A stretch of DNA of 64,000 nt from Hippophae tibetana (Eukaryota > Streptophyta > Magnoliopsida > Rosales > Elaeagnaceae): NCBI GenBank assembly GCA_037013495.1, contig CM072812.1:36352501-36416500 (forward strand), given 5' to 3'. Made by a program: the position numbers and the translations under genes. This document shows positions 11,456-24,262 of this stretch, in pieces; within the stretch, counting starts at the first letter, position 1; the number at the start of each line of letters is the position of its first letter. The notes beneath the pieces were generated by a model. It made no database searches. It was not told the origin of the DNA and was given only the letters and a program-made list of their open reading frames with translations.

Positions 11456-14400
11456 TTTCACTACCGCTAGTTCTTGTAAGTCTTTGTGCCACTAGTCTTT
11501 CCTAGGAACGTTGCTCTATCTAGGAGGATGGTTTTTAAGTAGAATTTGCCCCACCATTCTTTCCTGGGAGCACTCTTGGTTAATACTGATTATGTTATTT
11601 TAACTTAAAAAAAAATTAAAAAAAAAATAATAATAATTTTTTTTTTAACCATCTCCAAAATTTTAAAGTTTTAATTACAATCTCAAGAGTTAGTTTCTTT
11701 GATTGATCTAGGTACAATTGTGTTTTGATGCCTTAAATATTTGATTTGCACCTATATGTGGGTTATCTAAAACCCTCAAGCATGCCCCTAGTTTTTGGTA
11801 CAGAAAAATTTGAAAATCAATAGGGCATGTTTGAAACAGTATAGGTAGACAACATTATCTTACTTGTAGGTTTGATTGACTCAATGATGAGGGGACATTG
11901 AGTTTACTTAAAAGGCAATCCCCAAGTTACGTCTTGCTAAGACGTTAAACTAAGCGCTGGATGGGAGGCAACCCATCATTTTAGGTAATTTTCTGTTATT
12001 TATTTGTTTAATTTCTATTTTGTAGTTTAGTTTAATTACATGTGAATAATTTTAAAATTGTTAAAACTAAAAATATTTGTTGAGATGTTAGAAGTTCACA
12101 GCGATCTATTTGTGTGAATTTTATTGATGAATATGATAGATGCACCTGCATTTCTCCATTACTACTTGCACGTTCTCAAGAAATAGGTAATTTTTCTTCT
12201 CTTTTCCATTTTCTTTAATTTACAGATGTTACATTGAGGACAATGTAAGTTCTAGGTTGGGGGTGGTGAAAAGTTACAATGCTTAATTAAAATAAAAGAT
12301 TTTAACAATTTTAAAAATTAAAAAAAAATTATTTTATTTTATGTTCACATTTTCATTTTTTGTGTTTGGTTTTATTTTTGTTTTGTCTGATTTAGTAATT
12401 TTTGAAATAAAAAAAAATTAAATATTTTCTCACAAAAATTTATCATTTCTTTAAATCAAATTTAAGTAAATAGTTAAGTCTTTTGTACTATTAGATTAAT
12501 TTTTGAAAACATATCATAAAATATTTTGTAATTATTTTTGATAATTAGTTAGTTTTTGTCATAACTAATATTTCTTGATAAAATGTGGAAATTATATTAA
12601 ACCCAAAATTGGTGTTTATGAATTTTTTTTAGTGGAGACTACTCTTGTGAGATATAATTTGAGCCTAATTTCTTTTATTCAGAGTGAAATATATATTTTT
12701 TCTACTCCAAACACATTTCTTATTTATTCAAATTTTTAGATGATCTCTATAGGTATTAGCATTGAATGTATGAATTTTTTCTCATCTTAATAGAGTATCA
12801 TATATTTTTTATTATTATTTTTGTTTAGATTAAATGATTTGAGTAGAAATTGATAGTATATGCTTATATCTCATTTATGCATGACTGCTACAAAAACAAA
12901 AAAAAACATATCTGGGGTTACCTAAACCAAGATCAAACAGAAAAGCCACAAAATTAACCACTCACCAAAATCCTAAAAAATGTACAATCTGTACGTGGGT
13001 TGACTCTCTAAAAAATACATATATTGAAAAAATATCTACAGAAAAAAATAGAGAGATAAAAAATATATAGTATCATCTACATACTATGACCCACATTCCC
13101 TACAAAGTTGTGAGTACGGGCTAATTACAAAAGAAAGATATAGGAAGTAATTCCCTAAAAAGTCATTGCAATTTCTTCATTTGTAAAAAGCAAATATCTT
13201 GAAATTCTTTCTTAATGAGTTTGATTTATGCATGAAAATAATTTTTATATATGATATCTTTATAATTTATACATTCGATTCCTTTCATGAGATCAATGTT
13301 AAAATAACACTTTGAGTCTTTATTTTTTATACATATGCGAACCTATTAGTTCATTTCTATACATCAACTTTTTCGCATATAAATTAGTATGAGTGTTTGA
13401 ACCCATAGGATTCAGTATTTTGAGAGTATTGACTTGTGAGGAATAGAGTCGAAGCGAATTCTGATTCATGACACTGAAATTGGGTGAAATTAAATTGATA
13501 CATTTTTGACATGAAATATGAAAATGATTTTCGACTAATTATTATAATAAATCATGATTGTTTAAAGAGATTAAAATAACTTATGCTTGAGATTTTAATT
13601 ATGATCTTAAAGGAGATTAAAAAAAGTATGAGACATTTTTGTGATATGTTGTTCTTAAATTAATTTTTGATTTTGTTGTAATTTTAGTTTTTGATTTGAT
13701 TGTTTTTATTGTTTCTTTTGATTTTTAGATTTAGTTCAATGTTTGTGGGTATCATTACTGAAAACCCTCACGAGACTCAAACTCGTCCACTAGGGCAACC
13801 TAGGGGTTTAAAGGCTTGTTGCATAGGCTAAATGCAACCGTTTCAATCCACGAAAGTGATTTAGGATAGTTTAATTTTTAGTTTTTATCACTTCTCTTGC
13901 TAAGGGACTAGCAAGAAGCTGGTTGGGGGTTGTGATGAGAGCTCAAAAAGCACTAAAATTACCATGATTTTATGCACATTAATTGATTAATATATATATA
14001 TTTATATGTTTTATCATATATTTATATATATTTGTCTTTTTCGGAATCACGGGTATTTTTATTGTTTTTCAGGTATTTTGGCTTAAAAACGTAACTTAAA
14101 GACTCAAAGAAGAATACTGGAAGCAATACATCACAAATATATTAATAAATAAATAGAGAAAGGTCAACAAATATGGAAAAATTAGACAAAATGGGTCAAA
14201 AAGGTCAAAAACGTCAAAAAAGAGAAAATCGCGCCGCCGCACCGCCCAGTAGCCCCAGCCCGCGCCAAGCTGCGCGCACCTTGCCCAAGATCCGCGTGCT
14301 CCTGTGCGCGCTGCTACTGTTCACGCTGGTATTGTGATTAAATTTAACTGTGCTGGATGTTAATAAACATGATGTAATAATAACGTTGTTATGCTTGCGA

Positions 14401-15296
14401 AATATTAAATAGGTGAAAATCTCTAAAATGAATTGATTTTATTTTTATTCAAGATTTTATATTAAGAATGTTAGAGAGAAATATATTATTTTTCATTACA
14501 AACTTAAACTTCAAAATTAGATTTTAAGGTTTAGTTATCCGGTCTGATTTAGAGTAGTGTTCTTTTATTTGTTGTACAATCGCTTGGTAGTTAGAGTGAA
14601 GCTCTATTTCAAAAGTTTTTATAAGAATTATTATCTGAAAATGTATTAACAACATGTTTTTAGTAGTGGTTTTAAAACTTGAAAGTTAGTACTCGGATAA
14701 CTAAATTCTTAGGTTTAATTTGGACATCTTGAATAAAGTTTAAACTGTCTAACCCCACCAAAGGTGGCATTTAAATGGTTCATTTTCAATCTCTTAGAAA
14801 AAGGAATTAATTTAATTAAGCATATTAGTTATCAACCCCACCCATAGGTGTTAATTGATTTGTTTAGTTAACAAAGAATATCTAACCCCACCAAAGTGGT
14901 ATTCATACAAAAAAGGGAGAATCAATAAATATCAATTCATATCTTTAATAACCTAGATAATATGAGCAAGCATAATTAACTTAGTTATTATATCCATAAA
15001 TACTCCACCATTATAAATGATAAAATTTGCATAAATGTTTATTGAATCTATGTTTATTTTTATGTAAGTAGATTAAAAATAGAAAACCCCAAAATATCGT
15101 GACAGGATGTTTAGGATTTAATTTCGTTTTTGAAAGTTTGAATAATAAATTAAAAACCACATACATTCCTTCCTTAGATCGACCTTGGGAGTATACTTAT
15201 CATTTTCTTCGAAATGATTCGTGCATTTGCGAGAGTTTTATAAATATTAAAACCAAAGTATTGGCAAGAATCGGCGATGCCGGTTTTCGCTCATCA
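11455..15296 (+). mobile_element. Element A: partial LARD-like (non-coding Athila/Tat) retrotransposon, plus strand
   Basis: The internal part (about 11455-13932) matches element B's internal part in reverse orientation almost base for base over long stretches. It includes the leader doublet, the GGGAGGCAACCCA block typical of the 3' region of plant Ty3 elements, and a purine-rich tract (GGTTGGGGGTT) next to the LTR. The 3' LTR is 13933-15296, from TGATGAG to CTCATCA. No gag or pol domain is present. It abuts a copia body at 15297. It is an incomplete fossil, but young by its near identity to B. Confidence 0.8.
13933..15296 (+). repeat. 3' LTR of element A
   Basis: Bounded by TGATGAG and CTCATCA, the same inverted ends as B's LTRs. 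It contains the family's conserved R/U5-side blocks (CCACCAAAGGTGGCATT, then AGATCGACCTTGGGAGTATACTT near the end). Length 1,364 bp. The short plus-strand reading frame over its end is not a gene; the same frame reappears in every LTR of the family. Confidence 0.85.
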
Positions 15297-18200
15297 GCAA
15301 TACATCTTATCCGGTAACAAGATGGGCTCACATGTGAAGGATGTAGGGACATGTAGTTTGATTTTAAGTAGTGATTTTATTTTTGAATTAGAAAAGACCT
15401 TTTATGTTCCATGTTTCTCTAGAAACTTGATTTCGATTTCAAGACTTGTTATTCCTTTCACTTTTCATAAATATCTTTCAGTTTATTTAATAAATCTGAT
15501 TGTGTTTGGAATGATATTTTGTTTGATGGTCTTTACTACATTAATTTATGAAATAATGTCACTCATAACGCTATGCATGTTCAAGCTGGCACTAAAATGT
15601 GTATTATTGATGATGACACTTCTAAATTATGGCATAGAAGATTAGGACATATCTCTATAGAACGAATTAAAAGATTAATGAAAGATGGGGTACTTAGTAC
15701 TCTAGATTTTATTGATTTTGAGACATGTGTGGATTGCGTTAAGGGAAAACAGACTAACAAGTCAAAGAAATGTGCTAATAAGAGTTCAAGCATATTAGAA
15801 ATCATACATATGGATATATGTTATCTAGACATAGACATTCAAGGTTAGAAATATTTTATCACCTTTATTAATGATTTTTCTTAATATATGTATTTCTATA
15901 TAAAAGCAAAGCATTAGATGCCTTCAAGAGCTTTAAGGCTGAAGTAGAGAAACAATACGGAAAGCAAATAAAGGTGGTGAAATCAGATAGAGGTGATGAA
16001 TATTATGGTAGATACACTGAGAATGGATAAGTGCCTAGTCCGTTTATTAAGTTTCTTCAAGAACATGGGATAGTTGCCCAATACACTATGCCTGGTTCAT
16101 AAGACATGAATGGTGTAGTAGAAAGGAGAAACTTAATATTATTAGACATGGTGTAGAGTATGTTTAGCAACTCTAATCTTCTTAAATCCTTGTGGATTGA
16201 AGCTTTAAAGATGACTGTGTATATATTAAACTGAGTTCCAATAAAGGTTGTCTTAAAGACCCTATTTGAATTATGGAAAGGTTGGAAACCAAGTTTGCAA
16301 CATATGCACGTTTGGGGATGCCCGTCTGAAGTGAGGATTTATAATCCACAAGAGAAGAAGATTGACCCAATGACCATTAGTGGGTATTTCATTGGATATG
16401 CTGAATGGTCTAAGGGTTATAGATTTTATTGTCCATCTCACAGTACTAGGTTTATGGAATCAAGAAATGCAAAGTTTTTTGAATATGACCTGATTAGTGG
16501 GAATGATCAAATCAGGAACATAGTTTTTGATACTGATCACTTAGAGTCTCAACCTTCTACTTTAGGATATAGATTGATTATTGTTTGTAATACCCCTCAA
16601 GTACAAGTTGGTGTTGAACAACTAATCATTGAAATTCCATAAGTTGTTGACAATATTCCAATAGATCATGTTGTTTAGGAGATAGCTGAAACTTCTGAAC
16701 AATAAGTTGAACCTCATACTTCCCAGGAAGATGGTGGTGCGACATTAAAAAGATCTACTAGAACTAAGACACTTCCTAGTGATTATGTTATGTATCTATA
16801 AGAATTTGATTGTAACATTGGAGCTGTGGATGATCCAAAAGCATTTTCACAGGCCATGAGTTTTAAGGTTTCAAACTTATGGTACAATTCCATGAAAGAA
16901 GAGATGGATTCTATGATGTCTAATTGAGTTTGGGATCTCGTCAAGTTTCTTGATGGTGTGAAAGCCATTGGATGTAAATAGGTCTTTAAGATAAAGAAAG
17001 ACTCACAAGGAAACATTGAGAGACATAAGGCAAGACTCGTTGCCAAAGGATTCACTCAAAGGAAAGGAATTGACTACATGGAGACATTCTCTCTTGTATA
17101 TAAGAAAGATTCACTTCATGTGATCATGGCATTGGTTGCCTATTTTGATTTGGATTTGCATCAAATGGATGTGAAAACAACTTTCCTTAATGGTAACCTG
17201 GAGGAAGAGGTTTATATGAAACACCATGAAAGATTCTTCTCTAGTGATGATGAGCATTTGGTTTGTAAGCTTAATAAATCCATATATAAATTAAAACAAG
17301 CTTCCTATCAATGGTATTTGAAATTCCATAACGTTATCACTTCATTTAGTTTTGAAGATAACGTCATGGATCAATGTATATACCAGAAAGTTAATGGGCG
17401 TAAGATTTATTTTTTGGTACTATATGTGGATGATATTTTTCTTGTAGCCAATGATAAAGGTTTGTTACACGAGGTAAAACAACCCCTTTCTAAAGTTTTT
17501 GATATAAAGGATATGGGTGAGGCATCTTATGTCATTGGCATTAAGATATATAGAGATAGACTTCGAGGCATCTTGGGTTTATCTCAGAAAACCTATATCA
17601 ATGAAGTTTTAGAGAGATTTTGGATGAAAGATTGTTCACCAAGTGTTTCTTCCATTGTGAAGGGTGATGAGTTCAATTTGAACCAATGCCCAAAGAATGA
17701 TTTTGAAAGAGAATAGATGAAAACCATTCCATATGCTTCAGACTTTGGAAGCTTGATGTATGCTCAGGTCTACACCAACCTGACATTGCATTTGTTGTTG
17801 AGATACTAGGGAGGTATTAGATTAACCTAAGTGTTGACCATTGGAAAGCTATAAAGAAAGTGATGAGGTACCTTTAAGGAACCAAGGACTATATGCTCAT
17901 GTATAGACGAAGTGACGATCTAGAAGTAATTGGTTACATATGGTTACATTTTTATGCAAATCAATATCTGGTTACATTTTTATGCTTGTCGATGGGGCGT
18001 GTCTTGGAGGAGTACGAAACAGTCCTTAACTACTACTTCCACTATGAAGGTCGAGTTTGTGTAATGTTTTGAGGCCACATCACATGGTGTATGGTTAAAG
18101 AGTTTCATTTCCGGGCTTAGAGTAGTTGACTCTATTTCTAGGCCATTAAGATTATACTCTGACAACTCAGCTACTGTGTTTATGGCTAAGAACAACAAAT

Positions 18201-19018
18201 GTGGTAGTCGTAGTAAGCACATCATCATTAAATACTTGGCCATAAAAGAACGTGTTAAGGAAAAGAAAGTGGTCATTGAGCACGTTAACACTGAGTTGAT
18301 GATTGCTGATCCTTTGACTAAAGACATGCCATCATTGAAATGTAAGGATCATGTAGAGAAAATGGGAATTGGTTCCACTTTGTAAATGTATATATATACA
18401 ATTTATTAATGAAACTATTATATATAGTGATATTTTTCTCATATTCATGTGTACTTTAATTTATTTGAGAAAATATATATTTTATTGGACCAAGAATAAA
18501 TATAGGATTTATTCGTTAAGTTTCGGTACCACATAAAGTATAATACTTGAGAAACTAAATATATTATAATACATGGAAAATAATACTCGTTCTTAGAAGA
18601 CCTATTGCTATTATTAATGTATTTTGTTACTCAACATAATTTAGTTTAAAGTTTGCACCAAGTGGGAGAATGTAACATCAAAGTGGTATAACACAACGGT
18701 GGACAGTGGTGACAATTTAGTTTCGTAACCGTACGTCGGTTACAAAACCATATGAGGTTCTTGATGCGAGAACCTTTATAAAGGCATCAGGTTCTCTCAC
18801 TACTCACTAAATAATCATGAATATACACCATCAAATTCAGATAGTAAGTGTGAGAAATCATTGAGAGCATCAAATCAAAAATCCATTAAAATTCTCATGT
18901 AGGTGTTGAAATTTGATCAATAGTAGGGGTATGTCTTCAATTCATTTTTGCTTCCGTTGTGTTTAAATTTACGTTCATATGGTTTCCTGAACGTTTTTGG
19001 ATCAAATTATGATTTACA
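15297..19018 (+). mobile_element. Ty1/copia element (copia-1): integrase, reverse transcriptase, RNase H and 3' LTR
   Basis: Recognisable parts in order are the GAG-pre-integrase region with an HHCC zinc pattern (WHRRLGHISIERIKRLMKDG, then CVDCVKGKQT, about 15570-15850), integrase core (about 15810-16640), reverse transcriptase (about 16960-17720; FLNGNLEEEVYM and LVLYVDDIF), and RNase H (about 17900-18385; IADPLTKDMP). A purine tract lies at 18661-18670 and a 348-bp LTR at 18671-19018 runs from TGTAAC to TTTACA with a TATA box inside. The 5' half is not present here; element A sits against its left side. Broken, with several breaks; moderate age. Confidence 0.88.
18671..19018 (+). repeat. 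LTR of copia-1
   Basis: It starts right after the purine tract AGTGGGAGAA with TGTAACATC and ends TTTACA, the usual TG...CA of copia LTRs. It contains a TATA-like CTTTATAAAGG about 100 bp in. The sequence after it belongs to a different copia element, so the end is well defined. Confidence 0.75.
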
Positions 19019-19125
19019 AGTATGGCTAAACACTTCAATGTGAGGTATCACAAAATTAGAGAATGGATTAATCAAGAGGTGATTAAGTTATAAAGGTTCA
19101 TACAAAAGAGAATGCATCTAATATG
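19019..19125 (+). mobile_element. Copia-2 RNase H C-terminal fragment, left part
   Basis: The plus strand reads KHFNVRYHKIREWINQEV, the conserved end of copia RNase H. The fragment is split by element B and resumes at 26286. Its last five bases, ATATG, are the target-site duplication of B. Copia-1 lies directly to the left. Old and broken. Confidence 0.7.
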
Positions 19126-19301
19126 TGATGAGTGCTCAAAAAGCACTAAAATTACCATGATTTTATGCACAATAATTGATTAATATATATATATATTTAT
19201 GTTTTATCATATATTTATATATATTTGTCTTTTTTTAAATTTTTAAATTGTTAAATCTTTTTTTTTCTAATTAAGCATGGTAACTTTTCACCACAAAAAC
19301 T
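19126..19301 (+). repeat. Inverted head of element B
   Basis: 19126-19235 matches the first ~110 bp of the family LTR in plus orientation (TGATGAGTGCTCAAAAAGC...). About 19234-19294 matches the internal stretch near 22708-22768. 19295-19301 (AAAAACT) matches the bases between LTR and primer site at 24465-24471. The joins fall at a T-run and at CAC, consistent with template switching at short homologies. Confidence 0.8.
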
Positions 19302-21182
19302 TGATGAGCGAAAACCGGCATCGCCGATTCTTGTCAATACTTTGGTTTTAATATTAATAAAACTCTCGCAAGTGCACGAATCATTTCGAAGAAAATGATA
19401 AGTATACTCCCAAGGTCGATCTAAGGAAGGAGTGTATGTGGTTTTTAATTTATTATTCAAACTTTTAAAAACAAAATTAAATCCTAAACATCCTGTCACG
19501 ATATTTTGGGTTTTGTATTTTTAATCTACTTACATAAAAATAAACATAGATTCAATAAACATTTATGCAAATTTTATCATTTATAATGGTGGAGTATTTA
19601 TGGATATAATAACTAAGTTAATTATGCTTGCTCATATTATTTAGGTTATTAAAGATATGAATTGATATTTATTGATTCTCCCTTTTTTGTATGAATACCA
19701 CCTTTGGTGGGGTTAGATATTCTTTGTTAACTAAACAAATCAATTAACACCTATGGGTGGGGTTGATAACTAATTTGGTTAATTAAATTAATTCCTTTTT
19801 CTAAGAGATTGAAAATGAACCATTTAAATGCCACCTTTGGTGGGGTTAGACAGTTTAAACTTTATTCAAGGTGTCCAAATTAAACCTAAGAATTTAGTTA
19901 TCCGAGTACTAACTTTCAAGTTTTAAAACCACTACTGAAAACATGTTGTCAATACATTTTCAGATAATAATTCTTATAAAAACTTTTGAAATAGAGCTTC
20001 ACTATAACTACCGGGCGATTGTACCAACAAATAAAAGAGCACTACTCTAAATCAGACCGGATAACTAAACCTTAAAATCTAATTTTCAAGTTTAAGTTTG
20101 TAATGAAAAATAATATATTTCTCTCTAACATTCTTAATATAAAATCTTGAATAAAAATAAAATCAATTCATTTTAGAGATTTTCACCTATTTAATATTTC
20201 GCAAGCATAACAACGTTATTATTACATCATGTTTATTAACATCCAGCACAGTTAAATTTAATCACAGACAAATTAAATATAACATGTAAGAATAAAGCAT
20301 AAAAATAACTGTAAAGAAAATAAAATCCTTACAGAACTTCGATGCTATTCTCGTTGCTGGAAAACCTCCAAGCGGAATTTGCACTTCCATTTATTGAATC
20401 AAAAAGCTAAAAAATTACAAAACCAAAACTAGTTCTTCCCAAAAAGGGAAGAACTCTAAAACTAAGAGAAATTAACTAAGAAAAACTAAAAACTAAGAAA
20501 AACTAAAGAAAACTAAAAATCTAAGAAAAAAGAGAAAGAAAGAGAGAAAAGAATGTACTTTTAGGTGTGTTTAGAAGTGAAGGGAAGGGGGGTATTTATA
20601 GGTGAGGATGGAGAGAAAAAGTGAGTAAAAAAATGTAAAAACGCGAAATGCAAATGCTGAGGTCATTGATGATGTCAGCATGATGTCATGGGCGGCTGCA
20701 CATGAAAAATGGGGCGAAATGGGCGTCGGTGTGCGCGGAAGGGCAGGCGTTGCGCATAGGGGTGCGCGCATGAACAGTAGCATCGCGCTGGGGCGCGCAC
20801 GGATTTGGGCTTGGGCGCGCGCGGGTGTGGGCTTGGGCGCGCGCGGGTGTGGGCTTGGGCGCGCACGGCTGGACAGTTGTGCGACGCGGTGGCGCAATTT
20901 TCTCATTTTTGACATTTTTGACTCATTTTGTCCAATTTTTCCATATTTGTTGACCTTTCCTCATTTATTTATTAATATATTTGTGATGTATTGCTTGCAG
21001 TAATTCTTTTTGAGTCTTTAAGTTACGTTTTTAAGCCAAAATACCTGAAAAACAATAAAAATACCCGTAATTCTGAAAAAGACAAATATATATAAATATA
21101 TGATAAAACATATATATATATATATGAATCAATTAATGTGTATAAAATCATGGTAATTTTAGTGCCTTTTGAGCACTCATCA
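19302..21182 (-). repeat. 3' LTR of element B
   Basis: 1,881 bp. The minus strand starts TGATGAGTGCTC (plus-strand end GAGCACTCATCA at 21182) and ends CGCTCATCA (plus-strand start TGATGAGCG at 19302). A TATA box on the minus strand lies at about 20592-20600, and an unusually GC-rich block lies upstream of it. Confidence 0.87.
20675..20895. other. GC-rich, CpG-dense block in the U3 of B's 3' LTR
   Basis: In an otherwise AT-rich LTR this block is dominated by GCGCGC and GGGCTTGGG. It contains a 22-bp unit repeated at 20793, 20815 and 20837 with a partial fourth at 20859. The 5' LTR has a shorter version (about 25875-25990), and the related LTR E a decayed version (about 28740-28950). It lies upstream of the LTR's TATA box, where enhancer sequence would be. 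The long frames across it are composition artefacts. Confidence 0.8.
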
Positions 21183-23451
21183 CAACTCCTAACCAGCTTC
21201 TTGCTAGTCCCTTAGCAAGAGAAGCAATAAAAACTAAAAATTAAACTATCCTAAATCACTTTTGTGGATTGAAACGGTTGCATTTAGCCTATGCAACAAG
21301 CCTTTAAACCCCTAGGTTGCCCTAGTGGACGAGTTTGAGTCTCGTGAGGGTTTTCAGTAATGATACCCACAAACATTGAACTAGATGTAAAAATCAAAAG
21401 AAATAAAAATAATCAACTTAAAAACTAAAATTATAACAAAATCAAAAATTAACTTTGAAGAATAAAAGAAAACAACATATCACAAAAATGTCTCATACTT
21501 TTTAATCTCCTTTAAGATCATAATTAAAATCTTAAGCATAAGTTATTTTAATCTTTTTAAACAATCATGATTTATTATAATAATTAGTCGAAAATCATTT
21601 TCATATTTCATGTCAAAAATGTATCAATTTAATTTCACCCAATTTCAGTGTCATGAATCAGAATTCGCTTCGACTCTATTCCTCACAAGTCAATACTCTC
21701 AAAATACTGAATCCTATGGGTTCAAACACTCATACTAATTTATATGCGAAAAAGTTGATGTATAGAAATGAACTAATAGGTTCGCATATGTATAAAAAAT
21801 AAAGACTCAAAGTGTTATTTTAACATTGATCTCATGAAAGGAATCGAATGTATAAATTATAAAGATATCATATATAAAAATTATTTTCATGCATAAATCA
21901 AACTCATTAAGAAAGAATTTCAAGATATTTGCTTTTTACAAATGAAGAAATTGCAATGACTTTTTAGGGAATTACTTCCTATATCTTTCTTTTGTAATTA
22001 GCCCGTACTCACAACTTTGTAGGGAATGTGGGTCATAGTATGTAGATGATACTATATATTTTTTATCTCTCTATTTTTTTCTGTAGATATTTTTTCAATA
22101 TATGTATTTTTTAGAGAGTCAACCCACGTACAGATTGTACATTTTTTAGGATTTTGGTGAGTGGTTAATTTTGTGGCTTTTCTGTTTGATCTTGGTTTAG
22201 GTAACCCCAGATATGTTTTTTTTTGTTTTTGTAGCAGTCATGCATAAATGAGATATAAGCATATACTATCAATTTCTACTCAAATCATTTAATCTAAACA
22301 AAAATAATAATAAAAAATATATGATACTCTATTAAGATGAGAAAAAATTCATACATTCAATGCTAATACCTATAGAGATCATCTAAAAATTTGAATAAAT
22401 AAGAAATGTGTTTGGAGTAGAAAAAATATATATTTCACTCTGAATAAAAGAAATTAGGCTCAAATTATATCTCACAAGGGTAGTCTCCACTAAAAAAAAT
22501 TCATAAACACCGATTTTGGGTTTAATATAATTTCCACATTTTATCAAGAAATACTAGTTATGACAAAAACTAACTAATTATAAAAACTAATTACAAAATA
22601 TTTCATGATATGTTTTCAAAAATTAATCTAATAGTACAAAAGACTTAACTATTTACTTAAATTTGATTTAAAGAAATGATAAATTTTTGTGAGAAAATAT
22701 TTTTTTTTTTAATTTTTAAATTGTTAAATCTTTTTTTTTTCTAATTAAGCATGGTAACTTTTCACCACCCCCAACCTAGAACTTACATTGTCCTCAATGT
22801 AACAACTGTAAATTAAAGATAAAAAGAAAAGAGAAGAAAGATTACCTATTTTCTCAGAATGTGTAAGTAGTAATGGAGAAATGCAGGTGCATCCATCATA
22901 TTCATTATTAAAGTATATACAAACAGATCGCTGTAAACTTCTAACATCTCAACAAATATTTTTAGTTTTAACAATTTAAAAATTATTAAACTAAAATAAA
23001 CAATAAAATTAAGTAAATAAAATAAATAACAGAAAATTACCTAAAATGATGGGTTGTCTCCCATCCAGCGCTTAGTTTAACGTCTTAGCAAGACGTAACT
23101 TGGGGATTGTATTTTAAGTAAACTCAATGTCCCCTCATCATTGAGTCAATCATACCTACAAGTAAGACAAGGTTGTCTACCTATACTGTTTCAAACATGC
23201 CCTATTGATTTTCAAATTTTTCTGTACCAAAAACTAGGGGCATGCTTGAGGGTTTTAGATAACCCTCATCTAGGTGAAAATCAAATAATTAAGGCATCAA
23301 AACACAATTGTACCTAGATCAAACAAAGAAATTAACTCTTGAGATTGTAAAAACTTAAAATTTTGGAGATAGTTTCAATTTGTTTTTAATATTTTTAATA
23401 TATTTTTTTAAATTTAAAATAACATAATCAGTATTAACCAAGAGTGCTCCC

Positions 23452-23575
23452 AGGAAAGAATGGTACGGCAAAGGCTCCTTAAAAACCATTCCCCTAGACA
23501 GAACAACGTTCCGAGGAAAGACTAGTGCCACAAAGGCTTCCAAGAACTAGTCTCCTAGACAGAACTCTCATAGAT
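23452..23575 (-). repeat. 62-bp tandem pair in the leader of element B
   Basis: Two units begin AGGAAAG at 23452 and 23514 and both end CCTAGACAGAAC. The same pair is found in plus orientation in element A (about 11455-11590) and, decayed, in element F's leader (about 38860-39000). This conserved leader feature links the non-coding and coding members of the family. Confidence 0.75.
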
Positions 23576-23892
23576 CTTTACTTTTCATGTTATTAAAGTT
23601 AAGTTAAGTAAAAATTTAAGTTAATTAAGTAAAAGAAAATCTAAGTTTATTAAGTTAAGTTAATTAAAAAGCTAAGTTAGTTAAGTTAAAAAACAATTAA
23701 AAAAGGTAAAATAAAATAAAATAAAATTGAGAAAGGTAAAAGCAAATAAAATAAAAATAAAAATTGAATTTATATATATATATTTCATTTTTTTTATTAT
23801 TTAAAAAAAATTAAGATTTAAAAAAAATAATTAAAATGAAATGAAAATGAAAATTAAAAATTAAGTTTTTTTTTGTAATTTTTTTTTATTTT

Positions 23893-24262
23893 TACTATTA
23901 ATGAACGGTAATTTTATTTTACTATTTACACTATATTTTTTTTTTCATCTTAAAAGTTTTTTAATTTTTTTTTACTATTCATGAATGGTAATTTTATTTT
24001 ACTATTTATACTATATTATTTATTTATTTTTTTATCTTAAAAGTTTTTTAATTTTTTTTACTATTCATGAACGATAATTTTATTTTACTATTTATACTAT
24101 ATTATTTATTTATTTATTTTTATCTTAAAAGTTTTTTAATTTTTTTTCTATTCATGAACGGTAATTTTATTTTACTATTAACGCTATATTATTTATTTAT
24201 TTTTTATCTTAAAATTTTTAATTTTTTTTATTATTATTTTTACTATTCATGAAAGGTAAAAT
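23893..24262. repeat. AT-rich tandem array, unit about 80-95 bp, four to five copies
   Basis: ATGAACGGTAATTTTATTTTACTA or a close variant recurs at about 23901, 23981, 24067, 24154 and 24249. Each is followed by a T/A-rich run with ATCTTAAAAGTTTTTTAA. It lies in the leader of element B, about 190 bp downstream of the primer site on the minus strand. It is not coding. Confidence 0.85.

Noticed and set aside
15099-15317. Recurrent ~70-residue frame with LNNKLKTTYIPSLDRPWEYTYHF-type sequence, also at 19251-19499 and 24391-24669
   Set aside because: It is the end of the shared LTR read through. The frame is preserved because the LTRs are young copies, and older LTRs lose it.
20571-21003. Long Ala/Arg/Pro-rich reading frames on both strands (also 25784-26120)
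   Set aside because: They span the GC-rich LTR block, are mirrored on both strands, match no family and vary with repeat number.
24067-24252. Small hydrophobic frame rich in Phe, Leu and Tyr
   Set aside because: Product of the AT-rich tandem array in element B's leader.
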